Below are positions 8,228 to 15,746 of a stretch of DNA of 61,261 nucleotides, one piece after another. The stretch's first letter is position 1; every line of letters starts with the position of its first letter. Under the pieces are notes generated by a model. The model had not been told where the DNA came from and ran no database searches. It saw only the letters and a list, made by a program, of their open reading frames with translations. A program made the position numbers and the translations under genes. Source of the DNA: Granulicella sp. L46 (lineage in GTDB: Bacteria; Acidobacteriota; Terriglobia; Terriglobales; Acidobacteriaceae); NCBI RefSeq assembly GCF_009765785.1, contig NZ_LMUT01000025.1:269714-330974 (forward strand), read 5' to 3'.

Positions 8228-9670
8228 CTAGTACCGGTAGTGCTCTGACTTGTACGGTCCTTCCACCGGCACGCTCAGGTAGTTCGCCTGCTTCTCGTTG
8301 AGCGTCGTCAGCTTCACGCCAATCTTCTCCAGGTGCAGCCGCGCAACTTCCTCATCCAGCAACTTCGGCAGAATATAGATCCCGATCTCGTACTTGTCCT
8401 TGTTCTTCCAAAGATCAAGCTGCGCAAGCGTCTGGTTAGCAAAGCTGTTGGACATCACGAAGCTCGGATGCCCGGTAGCGCAACCCAGGTTCACCAGCCG
8501 ACCCTCAGCCAGCACGAAGATCGCGTTGCCATTCTCGAACGTGTACTTGTCCACCTGCGCCTTGATGTTCTCGCGCACGGCGCCCTTGTACGCATTCAAC
8601 GGCTCCATCTGGATCTCGTTGTCGAAGTGTCCAATGTTGCAGACAATCGCCTGGTCCTTCATCTTCTTCATGTGCTCGAGCGTGATGATGTCGACATTGC
8701 CCGTGCAGGTTACATAGATATCGCCGCGGCCGAGTGTATCCTCGAGCGTCGTGACCTCGTAACCTTCCATCGCCGCCTGCAGCGCATTGATCGGATCGAT
8801 CTCGGTAACGATCACGCGAGCACCCAGCCCGCGCAAGCTCGCCGCCGAACCCTTACCCACATCGCCATACCCGCAGACCACAGCAACCTTGCCCGCCACC
8901 ATCACATCGGTAGCGCGCTTGATGCCGTCGACGAGCGACTCGCGGCAGCCATACAGGTTGTCGAACTTGCTCTTGGTCACCGAGTCATTCACATTGATCG
9001 CCGGCACCAGCAGCGTGCCGTGCTCCAGCATCTTGTAGAGCCGGTGAACGCCGGTGGTCGTCTCTTCCGAAACACCGCGCCACTCTTTGACGACGTCATG
9101 CCAATGCGCAGGACGCTCAGCATGAACCTTCTTCAGCAGCGCCTTGATGACATCTTCCTCGTGCGAACCCGAAGCCGAATCTACCCACTTGTCGCCGTTC
9201 TCGAGCTCATAGCCCTTGTGGATCAGCAGCGTCGCGTCGCCACCATCATCGATGATGAGCTGTGGTCCGAGGAAACCGCCGTTGCCGTTAGGGAACGTCA
9301 GCGCCTCATTCGTGCACCACCAGAACTCCTCCAGCGTCTCGCCCTTCCAGGCAAACACCGGCACGCCCGCCGCCGCAATCGCAGCAGCCGCGTGATCCTG
9401 CGTGGAGAAGATATTGCAGCTCGCCCAGCGCACGTCCGCGCCAAGGTCCACCATCGTCTCGATCAGCACGGCCGTCTGAATCGTCATATGCAGCGAGCCC
9501 ATCACGCGCACGCCGGCCAGCGGCTTCTCCGCGGCATACTTCCGCCGGATCGACATCAACCCGGGCATCTCCTGCTCCGCGATGATGATCTCTTTGCGTC
9601 CCCACTCCGCAAGCCCAATATCGGCTACCTTGTATTTCGGCTGTACTGTTTCCAATGTCGCTGTCGCCAT
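8228..9670 (-). CDS. ahcY: S-adenosylhomocysteine hydrolase
   Basis: Cleaves S-adenosylhomocysteine to adenosine and homocysteine, relieving product inhibition of methyltransferases. The 480 residues match the long bacterial form. Visible motifs are the N-terminal [16 protein letters not shown], the substrate-site Asp/Cys region in [19 protein letters not shown], and the NAD-binding Rossmann loop [11 protein letters not shown] at about 265-275. The C-terminus is the conserved [14 protein letters not shown] lies 7 bases before the ATG. I looked for an SAH riboswitch in the roughly 130 bp upstream and could not recognise one. It is downstream of coaE on the same strand with a 134-bp gap. Confidence 0.98.
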   Translation of the reverse strand: MATATLETVQPKYKVADIGLAEWGRKEIIIAEQEMPGLMSIRRKYAAEKPLAGVRVMGSLHMTIQTAVLIETMVDLGADVRWASCNIFSTQDHAAAAIAAAGVPVFAWKGETLEEFWWCTNEALTFPNGNGGFLGPQLIIDDGGDATLLIHKGYELENGDKWVDSASGSHEEDVIKALLKKVHAERPAHWHDVVKEWRGVSEETTTGVHRLYKMLEHGTLLVPAINVNDSVTKSKFDNLYGCRESLVDGIKRATDVMVAGKVAVVCGYGDVGKGSAASLRGLGARVIVTEIDPINALQAAMEGYEVTTLEDTLGRGDIYVTCTGNVDIITLEHMKKMKDQAIVCNIGHFDNEIQMEPLNAYKGAVRENIKAQVDKYTFENGNAIFVLAEGRLVNLGCATGHPSFVMSNSFANQTLAQLDLWKNKDKYEIGIYILPKLLDEEVARLHLEKIGVKLTTLNEKQANYLSVPVEGPYKSEHYRY

Positions 9671-9804
9671 AGTGTTCTCCTGAAAATCGTGTACCTCAAG
9701 GGTATCAAATTCAAGGGCCTTCCCGCGCAGGAAACCCCCATCGCGCCCTCAGTCTTCATACCGTAGCGTGTCTCCCACGCCATCTTCGATTCGCTCAAGC
9801 AGCC

Positions 9805-10476
9805 TCAGCGTTTCCCGCCAGCCCGCTCCATCTGTTGCAACTGCTCCCACACCACTGCAACCTGCTGCTCCAGGAACTCCACATCTCCATCGTTATGCAA
9901 CACCAGGCAGTCGCCCGGATACACCGTCGCATGCTGCACCTGCAGCCGCCGCCGCGCATCGGCTTCAAATCCCTCCCGCTCATCGCCACACAGTGCCCGC
10001 CCCGCCGCAATGCGATCCACAAAGCGCGCAATCTTCACCTCTTCGGGAGCGTCCACCACCAGCACGCAGTCGAACCGGTCCCGCCAGCTCCCGCGCGGTG
10101 CATGCTGCGTCGAGAAAATCAGAGCCGACTCCACCACCACAATCGCGTGCGGGCTCGTCTTCTCGAGTTCCGCCAGCTGCTCCGCCTGCGCGTCAATCAC
10201 GGCTGGATGAATAATTGCGTTCAGCTCCTCGATCCTTGGCAGCTTCGCATCGAACGCCAGCGCCGCGAGCTTCTTCCGATCCAGCGTCCCATCCTCCGCA
10301 ACCACCTCGCGACCAAACGCCTCCACAATCTGCGCGTAAGCTCGCTCACCCGGCTGCATCAACGCACGCCCCATCTCATCGGACGACAGCACTACCGCGT
10401 CGCGCTCCGCCAGCATCCGCGCCACCGTCGACTTGCCGCTTCCCAAATCTCCCGTAAGTCCTACACGCAGCATCAT
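9805..10476 (-). CDS. coaE: Dephospho-CoA kinase
   Basis: Catalyses the last step of CoA synthesis, ATP-dependent phosphorylation of dephospho-CoA. It is 223 residues long. The P-loop GLTGDLGSGKST is at about 6-17, the catalytic Asp lies in LSSDEMGRALMQPGERAY, and ALIFSTQH and the lid segment RFVDRIAAGRA follow as in the family. The gene begins ATGATG immediately after the TGA of the small upstream membrane-protein gene, so translational coupling is likely. folD, the 72-residue gene and coaE form an operon-like series on the minus strand. Confidence 0.96.
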   Translation of the reverse strand: MMLRVGLTGDLGSGKSTVARMLAERDAVVLSSDEMGRALMQPGERAYAQIVEAFGREVVAEDGTLDRKKLAALAFDAKLPRIEELNAIIHPAVIDAQAEQLAELEKTSPHAIVVVESALIFSTQHAPRGSWRDRFDCVLVVDAPEEVKIARFVDRIAAGRALCGDEREGFEADARRRLQVQHATVYPGDCLVLHNDGDVEFLEQQVAVVWEQLQQMERAGGKR

Positions 10477-10695
10477 TCAGCCTTTGGACCCACTCTTCGA
10501 TGCGCGAATCATCGGGATGACAATCAAGACCACGACGAACAGCGGAACCATGGCGGCGATCACCCCGGTCCAAGGCAGCGGCTTCTTTGCAAACCACACA
10601 ACCAGGCACTCAACGAGACAGGCAGAGAGAGCAATCGCCGCGAACCGTCGGAACGGCTGCATCTGAGGTCCAGAAAAAACATTTCGCAGTTTCAT
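10477..10695 (-). CDS. Small two-helix membrane protein
   Basis: A 72-residue protein with two predicted membrane helices, about 18-34 (FAAIALSACLVECLVVWF) and 43-62 (GVIAAMVPLFVVVLIVIPMI), and a basic C-terminus RASKSGSKG. I do not recognise a family. Coding is supported by its tight position between folD (41 bp upstream) and coaE (stop abutting the ATGATG start), and by codon use like its neighbours. No function is assigned. Confidence 0.7.
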   Translation of the reverse strand: MKLRNVFSGPQMQPFRRFAAIALSACLVECLVVWFAKKPLPWTGVIAAMVPLFVVVLIVIPMIRASKSGSKG

Positions 10696-10736
10696 GACCG
10701 TCTGTCTCCTCTCACGAACATCTCTGTGCCTGAAGT

Positions 10737-11675
10737 CTACGCTCGCCGCAGCCGCGCGGCCTTCACCGTATTCGCCATCAGCATCGCAATCGTCAGCGCG
10801 CCCACGCCTCCCGGAACCGGCGTATACGCCCCCGAAATTGCAAACGCCGCCGGATCCACATCGCCCATCAGCGTCGATCCACGCTTCTCAAATGCCGCGC
10901 GCCGCGTCGCATTGCCGGGGAAAAACTTCTGCAGCTCCGCCTCGGTCGAAATCGGATTCATCCCGACATCAATGATCGTCGCGCCCGGCTTCACCATCTC
11001 TGCACTCACGAAGCCAGCCTTCCCAATTGCCGCCACCACAATATCCGCCTCGCGCGTAATCGCCCCTAGGTCAGCCGTCTGCGAGTGGCACACCGTCACG
11101 GTCGCCGAAGCATTGATCAGCATCGCAGCCGCGGGTTTCCCGACAATGTTCGACCGCCCAATCACCACCGCGCGCTTGCCGCGAATCTGAATCTTGCTTC
11201 GCCGCAGAATTTCCATAATCCCCGCAGGCGTGCACGGCGCAAGAATCTCCTCCATCGGAGATCCACTCAGCAGCCTTCCTGCGTTCACCGGATGAAAGCC
11301 ATCAACGTCCTTCTCCGGCATCACAGCTTCCAGCAGCCGGGACGTATCCACATGTGCCGGCAACGGCAGCTGAATTAAAATCCCGTCAATATTCTCGCGC
11401 GCGTTGAGCGATGCCACCAGTGCGAGCAACTCCTCCGTCGTCACACTCGCCGGCGGCGTGTGCATCTCGGAATAAATCCCCAGCTCCCCGCAGGTCTTGA
11501 CCTTGCTGCGCACATAAATCTGCGAGGCAGGCACTTCGCCTACAAGGATCACTGCAAGCCCCGGCACATATCCGCGCTCGCGCGCAGCCTCGACCTCCGC
11601 GGCCAGCTCTGACTTGATTTGCCCGGCGATCGCAATGCCGTCAAGCACAATCGGTGATGAAACGATAGAAGACAT
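10737..11675 (-). CDS. folD: Bifunctional methylenetetrahydrofolate dehydrogenase / methenyltetrahydrofolate cyclohydrolase
   Basis: Interconverts 5,10-methylene-, 5,10-methenyl- and 10-formyl-tetrahydrofolate with NADP(H). It is 312 residues, slightly longer than the usual 280-300. The catalytic Tyr and Lys lie in YVRSK (54-58), QLPLP is at 102-106, KDVDGFHP at about 122-129, the NADP-binding GRSNIVGKPAA is near the middle, and the end is PVPGGVGALTIAMLMANT. The product feeds purine, formyl-Met and one-carbon metabolism. Two other one-carbon-type proteins are in the window: the FTCD-like protein at 30.5 kb and AhcY. Confidence 0.98.
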   Translation of the reverse strand: MSSIVSSPIVLDGIAIAGQIKSELAAEVEAARERGYVPGLAVILVGEVPASQIYVRSKVKTCGELGIYSEMHTPPASVTTEELLALVASLNARENIDGILIQLPLPAHVDTSRLLEAVMPEKDVDGFHPVNAGRLLSGSPMEEILAPCTPAGIMEILRRSKIQIRGKRAVVIGRSNIVGKPAAAMLINASATVTVCHSQTADLGAITREADIVVAAIGKAGFVSAEMVKPGATIIDVGMNPISTEAELQKFFPGNATRRAAFEKRGSTLMGDVDPAAFAISGAYTPVPGGVGALTIAMLMANTVKAARLRRA

Positions 11676-11739
11676 ACTTACAGGATATCGTGTGCTCGCG
11701 AGGATTCATTCCCATCCCGGCACCACGAAATGTAACTTT

Positions 11740-11754
11740 TGTGAATAAATCACA
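11740..11754. promoter_or_regulatory. CRP/FNR-like inverted repeat between folD and the 87-residue gene
   Basis: TGTGA-N5-TCACA lies in an AT-rich stretch 65 bp upstream of folD and 83 bp upstream of the divergent small gene. The half sites match the CRP/FNR half-site, but the spacer is one base shorter than the E. coli CRP consensus. No regulator is visible in the window, so binding is conjecture. Confidence 0.3.
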
Positions 11755-11836
11755 TCGCCTCTGCAACCTGCACCGTACGATTCTTGTCTAACGGTACAAG
11801 TCGCGTATCTCTATCGCGATCAAAGGAGGTCGAACC

Positions 11837-12100
11837 GTGAGCGAAGCCGAAAATAAGAACGATGACCGCACTTACGTCGAGCAATTTACGCCCACCGACC
11901 TCATGACGCTGCGCAATGAGCTCCTGCAGTCCGGCGTCGATTCGTTCCAGGCTGCCGAGATCGTTGCCAACTTCCTCAGCGGTCGTGGCTACGGCGTCTC
12001 CAACCACGAGGCCCGCACCGCCGCGTCACGCATTGAAGTTCCCGGCTGCACCGCGGAGCACATTCAGGCCGAGCTCGAACGCGTCGCTCTCGCAATGTAA
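11837..12100 (+). CDS. Conserved hypothetical small protein
   Basis: An 87-residue acidic protein. AAAGGAGGT, a complete anti-16S match, lies 6 bases before a GTG at 11837, which fixes the start and argues strongly for translation. The sequence is helix-forming: FTPTDLMTLRNELLQSG, then DSFQAAEIVANFLSGRGYGVS, and a C-terminal helix ending ELERVALAM. I know no named domain for it. It is divergent from folD and converges on the DUF5076 gene 12 bp away. A small regulatory or adaptor protein is possible but unproven. Confidence 0.7.
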   Translation: MSEAENKNDDRTYVEQFTPTDLMTLRNELLQSGVDSFQAAEIVANFLSGRGYGVSNHEARTAASRIEVPGCTAEHIQAELERVALAM

Positions 12101-12112
12101 TTTTGCCCACCT

Positions 12113-12412
12113 CTATTGCTTGATCTCACCCTCGGGCTCATCCGTCGGCGAATCAATCTCGGCCTGAAAACCCTCCAGCAACCGCTCCAGGAACGCCTCT
12201 TCATCGAAGTCCTTGCGATGCATCGACTCGGCATTCACAATGTGCCGAGCGAGATCCGCCAGCACGATCCCCCACGCAAACGGATCCTCCCACGCGCCAC
12301 TCCGCAGGCTCACATGCTGTCCCTGCTCAGCCACCCACACCCGCAGTAGTTCAAACGAAGCCTTGTCGCGACTTGCAGCAGGCGGCGGATCAAGAAATTT
12401 CGCAGTGGCCAT
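12113..12412 (-). CDS. DUF5076 family protein
   Basis: A 99-residue protein starting at the ATG at 12412, preceded by AGGAGG. The segment from about 13 to 70 (ASRDKASFELLRVWVAEQG...LRSGAWEDPFAWGIVLADLARHI) matches my memory of DUF5076: a helix, a His-Val-Ser-Leu strand, then Trp-Gly-hydrophobic-Leu-Ala-Asp-hydrophobic-Ala-Arg-His. The function of the family is unknown. It ends 12 bp from the convergent 87-residue gene. Just upstream lies the 60-bp palindromic tandem repeat. Confidence 0.75.
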   Translation of the reverse strand: MATAKFLDPPPAASRDKASFELLRVWVAEQGQHVSLRSGAWEDPFAWGIVLADLARHIVNAESMHRKDFDEEAFLERLLEGFQAEIDSPTDEPEGEIKQ

Positions 12413-12524
12413 AGACCCTCCTAACACTCACAGGCGCTCCTGACGCTCAAAGACGAAGCGCGCTCCCCTCGAACCTATGCCCTTAGAGCTTACGCCAGCT
12501 TGTCCAATCCTCCGAATACCGCCC

Positions 12525-12710
12525 CGCAACCACACCTAATCCCCGCCCAAAATGCTGCGAGGTGAGGTCAACAGCCTTCAGCTCGCAAACATGCCTAATC
12601 GCCGGCCCAAAATGCTGCGAGGTGAAGGCCATAGCCTTCCCCTCGCAAACAAGCCTAATCGCCGGCCCAAAATGCTGCGAGGTGAAGGCCATAGCCTTCA
12701 CCTCGCAAAC
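12525..12710. repeat. 60-bp tandem repeat with a perfect 14-bp palindrome per unit
   Basis: Three units of exactly 60 bp start at about 12541, 12601 and 12661, after a fragment of a further unit at about 12525-12540. Each holds GCCCAAAATGC then a hairpin. In unit 3 TGCGAGGTGAAGGC (12676-12689), loop CATA, pairs perfectly with 12694-12707. Unit 2 has one mismatch and unit 1 several. The period is a multiple of three, so chance frames on both strands give 20-residue repeats; I do not regard these as genes. This fills most of the 305-bp gap between the DUF5076 and TonB-like genes. Confidence 0.9.
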
Positions 12711-12732
12711 AAGGGCCCGAAATAGTTGCCTC

Positions 12733-13182
12733 TTACTCGATCCTGAAGTTAACCGTCATTTCCATCGGCACAGCGCTTCCATTCAAAGTCGCTGGCTTAT
12801 AGCGATACTGGCTTGCCGCGGTAAGAATCGCCTGGTCCGTGAACTTGTCGGTCGACTGAATCACCTTCAAGTCCGTGGGCTTGCCAGACGCGTCGACCGT
12901 CATCGCAACGCGCACAACGCGATCTTCCGGTCCAACTGCTTGCAGAATCTGTTCGCGATTAACATCCACCGAGTGCACAAGCACCGGTGCTGTAACGCCG
13001 GACGAAACTCGTACGACGGTTGGGCTTGCGCTATGGTCTGCAGACTTGATCCCAGCAAGTGCAGCAGGCTGCACGTTGCTCGATTCAAGAGTGGGCGTAG
13101 ATCCGGGCTGAGCAGACGACTTCACCTGTCCATGCATCATCAAAGGTGAGATCGCGAGGATGGCCAACATAGTACGCTTCAT
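12733..13182 (-). CDS. Signal-peptide TonB C-terminal domain protein
   Basis: A 149-residue protein. The N-terminus MKRTMLAILAISPLMMHGQ looks like a cleavable signal peptide, not the long uncleaved anchor of classical TonB. A low-complexity linker follows, and then a TonB_C-type domain at about 75-149: VVRVAMTVDASGKPTDLKVI, then DQAILTAASQYRYKPATLNG and VPMEMTVNFRIE. Such stand-alone domains are common in acidobacteria. Energy transduction without a membrane anchor and without ExbBD nearby is doubtful. GAGG lies 8 bases before the ATG and a good promoter precedes it. Confidence 0.8.
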   Translation of the reverse strand: MKRTMLAILAISPLMMHGQVKSSAQPGSTPTLESSNVQPAALAGIKSADHSASPTVVRVSSGVTAPVLVHSVDVNREQILQAVGPEDRVVRVAMTVDASGKPTDLKVIQSTDKFTDQAILTAASQYRYKPATLNGSAVPMEMTVNFRIE

Positions 13183-13217
13183 AGGATTAACCTCAATGGG
13201 TAAGAGTACCCGTCATC

Positions 13218-13247
13218 AATCTATCCTCTGAAGGATACGATTGTCAA
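13218..13247 (-). promoter_or_regulatory. Sigma-70-type promoter of the TonB-like gene
   Basis: On the minus strand TTGACA (13242-13247) is followed by an 18-base spacer and TAGATT (13218-13223), about 35 bp before the ATG at 13182. The -35 is a perfect consensus and the -10 matches at four of six positions. Confidence 0.6.
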
Positions 13248-13374
13248 AATATTTCCTAAGTCCATCAAAATGAGACAGGCCTTCCGCTTGCCCTGCCAAC
13301 CCGCACTTCACACACCCTCATCGCCTACACTGATAACAAGCGCCCAGCGCCACATGTAAGGGGAGATCGCATCC

Positions 13375-15459
13375 ATGCAGGCAGTCGAAGAAAATTCCAA
13401 ATCGTCCGAGTCAGCAACTCACCCCATCCCCGATCCGCTGCACATCTGGACTGGCCTCGCCGACGCCAACGCCGCGAACGCCTGGGTCGAGCATCACCTC
13501 GCCGCCTCGCGCGCCCGCATCGCCGACCTCCTCGCCATCACCGGCCCCCGCACCATCGACAACACTCTCGTCCCCTACGATCGCGCCTGCTGGCATCTCC
13601 GCATGGCTGGCTCGCAGAGCGGCGTGATGTTCATGGTTCATCCACTAGCCGACGTCCGCGATGCAGCCCAGCAGCTATCTCAAGTAATCGGCGCCGAGAG
13701 CGTAGCCCTCAGCCTCAACCGCGATGTCTACCAGGCCCTCGCCGCACTCAACACATCGCTCGTCGACGCGCCCACCTCCGCTGACGCCGCCACGCTCTAC
13801 TACCTCGACCGCGCCCTCCTCGGCTACCGTCTTTCTGGCGTCGACAAAGACGAACCCACCCGCGATCGCATCCGCGCTCTCGCCGACACCATGACGCAGC
13901 TCAGCATGACCTTCAGCCGCGCCGTCCAGGACGACGTCCGCAAGATCCCCGTCGACAATCCCGACGACCTCCTCGGCCTTCCCGACGACTACCTCACCCG
14001 CCACGGCGTCCACCCCGCCAAAGCCAGCGACGACGGCCCTTATCTCACCGCCGACGCCCCCGTAGTCCTCACCACCGATCCCCCCGAGATGGCGCCCATC
14101 ATGACCTACGCCATCAACCCTCAACTCCGCCGCCGCATGTATCTCGCTTACAACGACCGCGCCTATCCCGCCAACAAGCAGGTCCTCCTCGATCTCCTCT
14201 CCTCGCGCGAAGAGATGGCCACGCTCCTCGGCTTCCGCAGCTGGGCTGACCTCGCCACCGTCGACCAGATGATGGGCTCCGCCGCCAACATGCGCACCTT
14301 CCTCAACGAAGTCGAAGCCGCAGCCCTGGAAACCGCAAAGCAGGAGTTCGCCGAGCTCGAAGCCTTCGTCCAGGAACGCGATCCCAACGCCCTCCCGCTC
14401 ACCCTCAGCGACGCCCGCTTCTGGGAAGAGCAATATCGTCGCGCGCGCTACGATTTCGACTCGCAATCCGTCCGCCCCTACTTCCCCTATGAGCAGGTAG
14501 AAGCCGGCATCCTCTCGACCGCCGGCAAACTCTTCGGCGTAACTTTCGCGCGCGCAGAAGACGCCATCGTCTGGGCCCCCGGCGTCAAGGCCTTCAACGT
14601 CATCGACAACGACGCGACCTCATCCACGCACGCGCAAACCATCGGCCGTATCTATCTCGACATGCACCCGCGCGAAGGCAAGAGCAAGTGGTTCAGCGAG
14701 TGTTCTCTCGTCAGCGGCGTCCTCAACCTGCAACTCCCCGAAGCCTCACTCGTCTGCAACTTCCCGCAACCCTCCGCAGACGACGCAGGTCTCATGCAAT
14801 ACTCCGACGTCGTCACCTGCTTCCACGAATTCGGCCACCTCATGCACGAAGTCCTTGGTGGCCGCCAGCGCTGGGCTGGCCAGTCCGGCATCTCCACCGA
14901 AGGCGACTTCGTCGAAGTCCCCTCGCAGATGCTCGAAGAATTTTTCGAAGACCCCGAGCTAGTCCGCACCTTCGCCCGCCACTATCAAACCGGCGAGCCT
15001 ATACCCCACGATGTCTTCGCCCGCATGGTCCGCGCCAGCGCCCACGGCCGCGCCCTCGCCACCCTAACCCAGGTAATGTACGCCACGTACTCCATGGAAA
15101 CGCACGACAAACCCGTGGCAGACCTCGACCTCGACGCTCTCCTCCGCACCGGCTACGACCGCTTCTCCCGCTACGAATTCGTCGACGGTAACCGCATGTA
15201 CTCCGCCTTCACCCACCTCGTCGGTTACACGTCGAACTACTACACCTACCTCTACGACAAGGTGATGGCCCTCGAGTTCTTCGCGCAATTCGACCCACAG
15301 AATTTAATTGAAGGCCCCACCGCCCTCCGCTATCGTCGCGAAGTCCTCGAGCCCGGAGGCTCCAAACCAGCGCGCGCTCTAGTCCAGGCCTTCCTAGGCC
15401 GCGAAGTAAGCATGTCCGCCCTAAAGCAATGGATCGCCCGCGAATTCGACGCCAACTAG
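13375..15459 (+). CDS. M3 family zinc oligopeptidase (thimet oligopeptidase-like)
   Basis: A 694-residue protein of normal M3A length. The zinc motif HEFGH is at 484-488 within VVTCFHEFGHLMHEVLGG, and a downstream segment (VEVPSQMLEEFFEDPEL) supplies the third ligand region. There is no signal peptide, so it is a cytosolic enzyme degrading short peptides. AAGGGGAGA lies before the ATG at 13375. It is closer in layout to eukaryotic thimet oligopeptidase/Dcp/OpdA than to PepF, though subfamily assignment by eye is uncertain. It is divergent from the TonB-like gene and its 3' end runs into a dispersed-repeat region. Confidence 0.93.
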   Translation: MQAVEENSKSSESATHPIPDPLHIWTGLADANAANAWVEHHLAASRARIADLLAITGPRTIDNTLVPYDRACWHLRMAGSQSGVMFMVHPLADVRDAAQQLSQVIGAESVALSLNRDVYQALAALNTSLVDAPTSADAATLYYLDRALLGYRLSGVDKDEPTRDRIRALADTMTQLSMTFSRAVQDDVRKIPVDNPDDLLGLPDDYLTRHGVHPAKASDDGPYLTADAPVVLTTDPPEMAPIMTYAINPQLRRRMYLAYNDRAYPANKQVLLDLLSSREEMATLLGFRSWADLATVDQMMGSAANMRTFLNEVEAAALETAKQEFAELEAFVQERDPNALPLTLSDARFWEEQYRRARYDFDSQSVRPYFPYEQVEAGILSTAGKLFGVTFARAEDAIVWAPGVKAFNVIDNDATSSTHAQTIGRIYLDMHPREGKSKWFSECSLVSGVLNLQLPEASLVCNFPQPSADDAGLMQYSDVVTCFHEFGHLMHEVLGGRQRWAGQSGISTEGDFVEVPSQMLEEFFEDPELVRTFARHYQTGEPIPHDVFARMVRASAHGRALATLTQVMYATYSMETHDKPVADLDLDALLRTGYDRFSRYEFVDGNRMYSAFTHLVGYTSNYYTYLYDKVMALEFFAQFDPQNLIEGPTALRYRREVLEPGGSKPARALVQAFLGREVSMSALKQWIAREFDAN

Positions 15460-15479
15460 ATTCGCCGTAGCTCTTGCGT

Positions 15480-15735
15480 GTGTGGTTGCCGTTGCCTTTC
15501 TTTCTGTCATTCCCTCTGGGAATCTGCTCCTGCCGTTGTTGTTGCTCTCGCTTTTCTGGCTGTCATCCCGCACCCTGAGCGAGTCGAAGGGGAAGGAATC
15601 TGCTTCTCCACCGACGCTCTGAGACAAGCGGAGCGCGCTCAACAAAATATGATTCGCTTTTGCTTCTGAGATAGGCCGGGACTTAGTCTCGGCAATAAAC
15701 AGCGATCAGGAACAGGGGCTTTAGCCCCTGGGACA
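15480..15735. repeat. Dispersed acidobacterial repeat block A
   Basis: Contains two copies of the CTGTCATYCC...GGAATCTGCT element (about 15506 and 15560), separated by pyrimidine-rich filler. A CCGGGACTTAGTCTCGG-type inverted repeat follows at about 15676, then CAGGGGCT-TT-AGCCCCTG (15713-15730). Related blocks occur at 23.6 and 27.7 kb. The last hairpin may also end aroDE transcription. Confidence 0.75.
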
Positions 15736-15746
15736 AATCCCACCCG

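Noticed and set aside
8333-9766. 477-codon plus-strand frame opposite ahcY
   Set aside because: Antisense shadow of a highly conserved enzyme; the composition is Arg/His/Leu-rich and no family is recognisable.
9671-9804. SAH riboswitch upstream of ahcY
   Set aside because: I looked for the conserved GAGGAGCGCTGC and GCTCGG elements of the SAH motif on the minus strand and did not find them.
12483-13149. Frames with 20-residue repeats (KAMAFTSQHFGPAIR-like) across the palindromic array
   Set aside because: The 60-bp period keeps any frame open on both strands. The plus-strand frame also overlaps the well-supported TonB-like gene. No ribosome binding site supports either.
12800-13182. Full TonB energy transducer
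   Set aside because: Only the C-terminal domain is present, with a cleavable-looking signal peptide and no ExbB/ExbD or TonB-dependent receptor nearby; called a TonB_C domain protein only.
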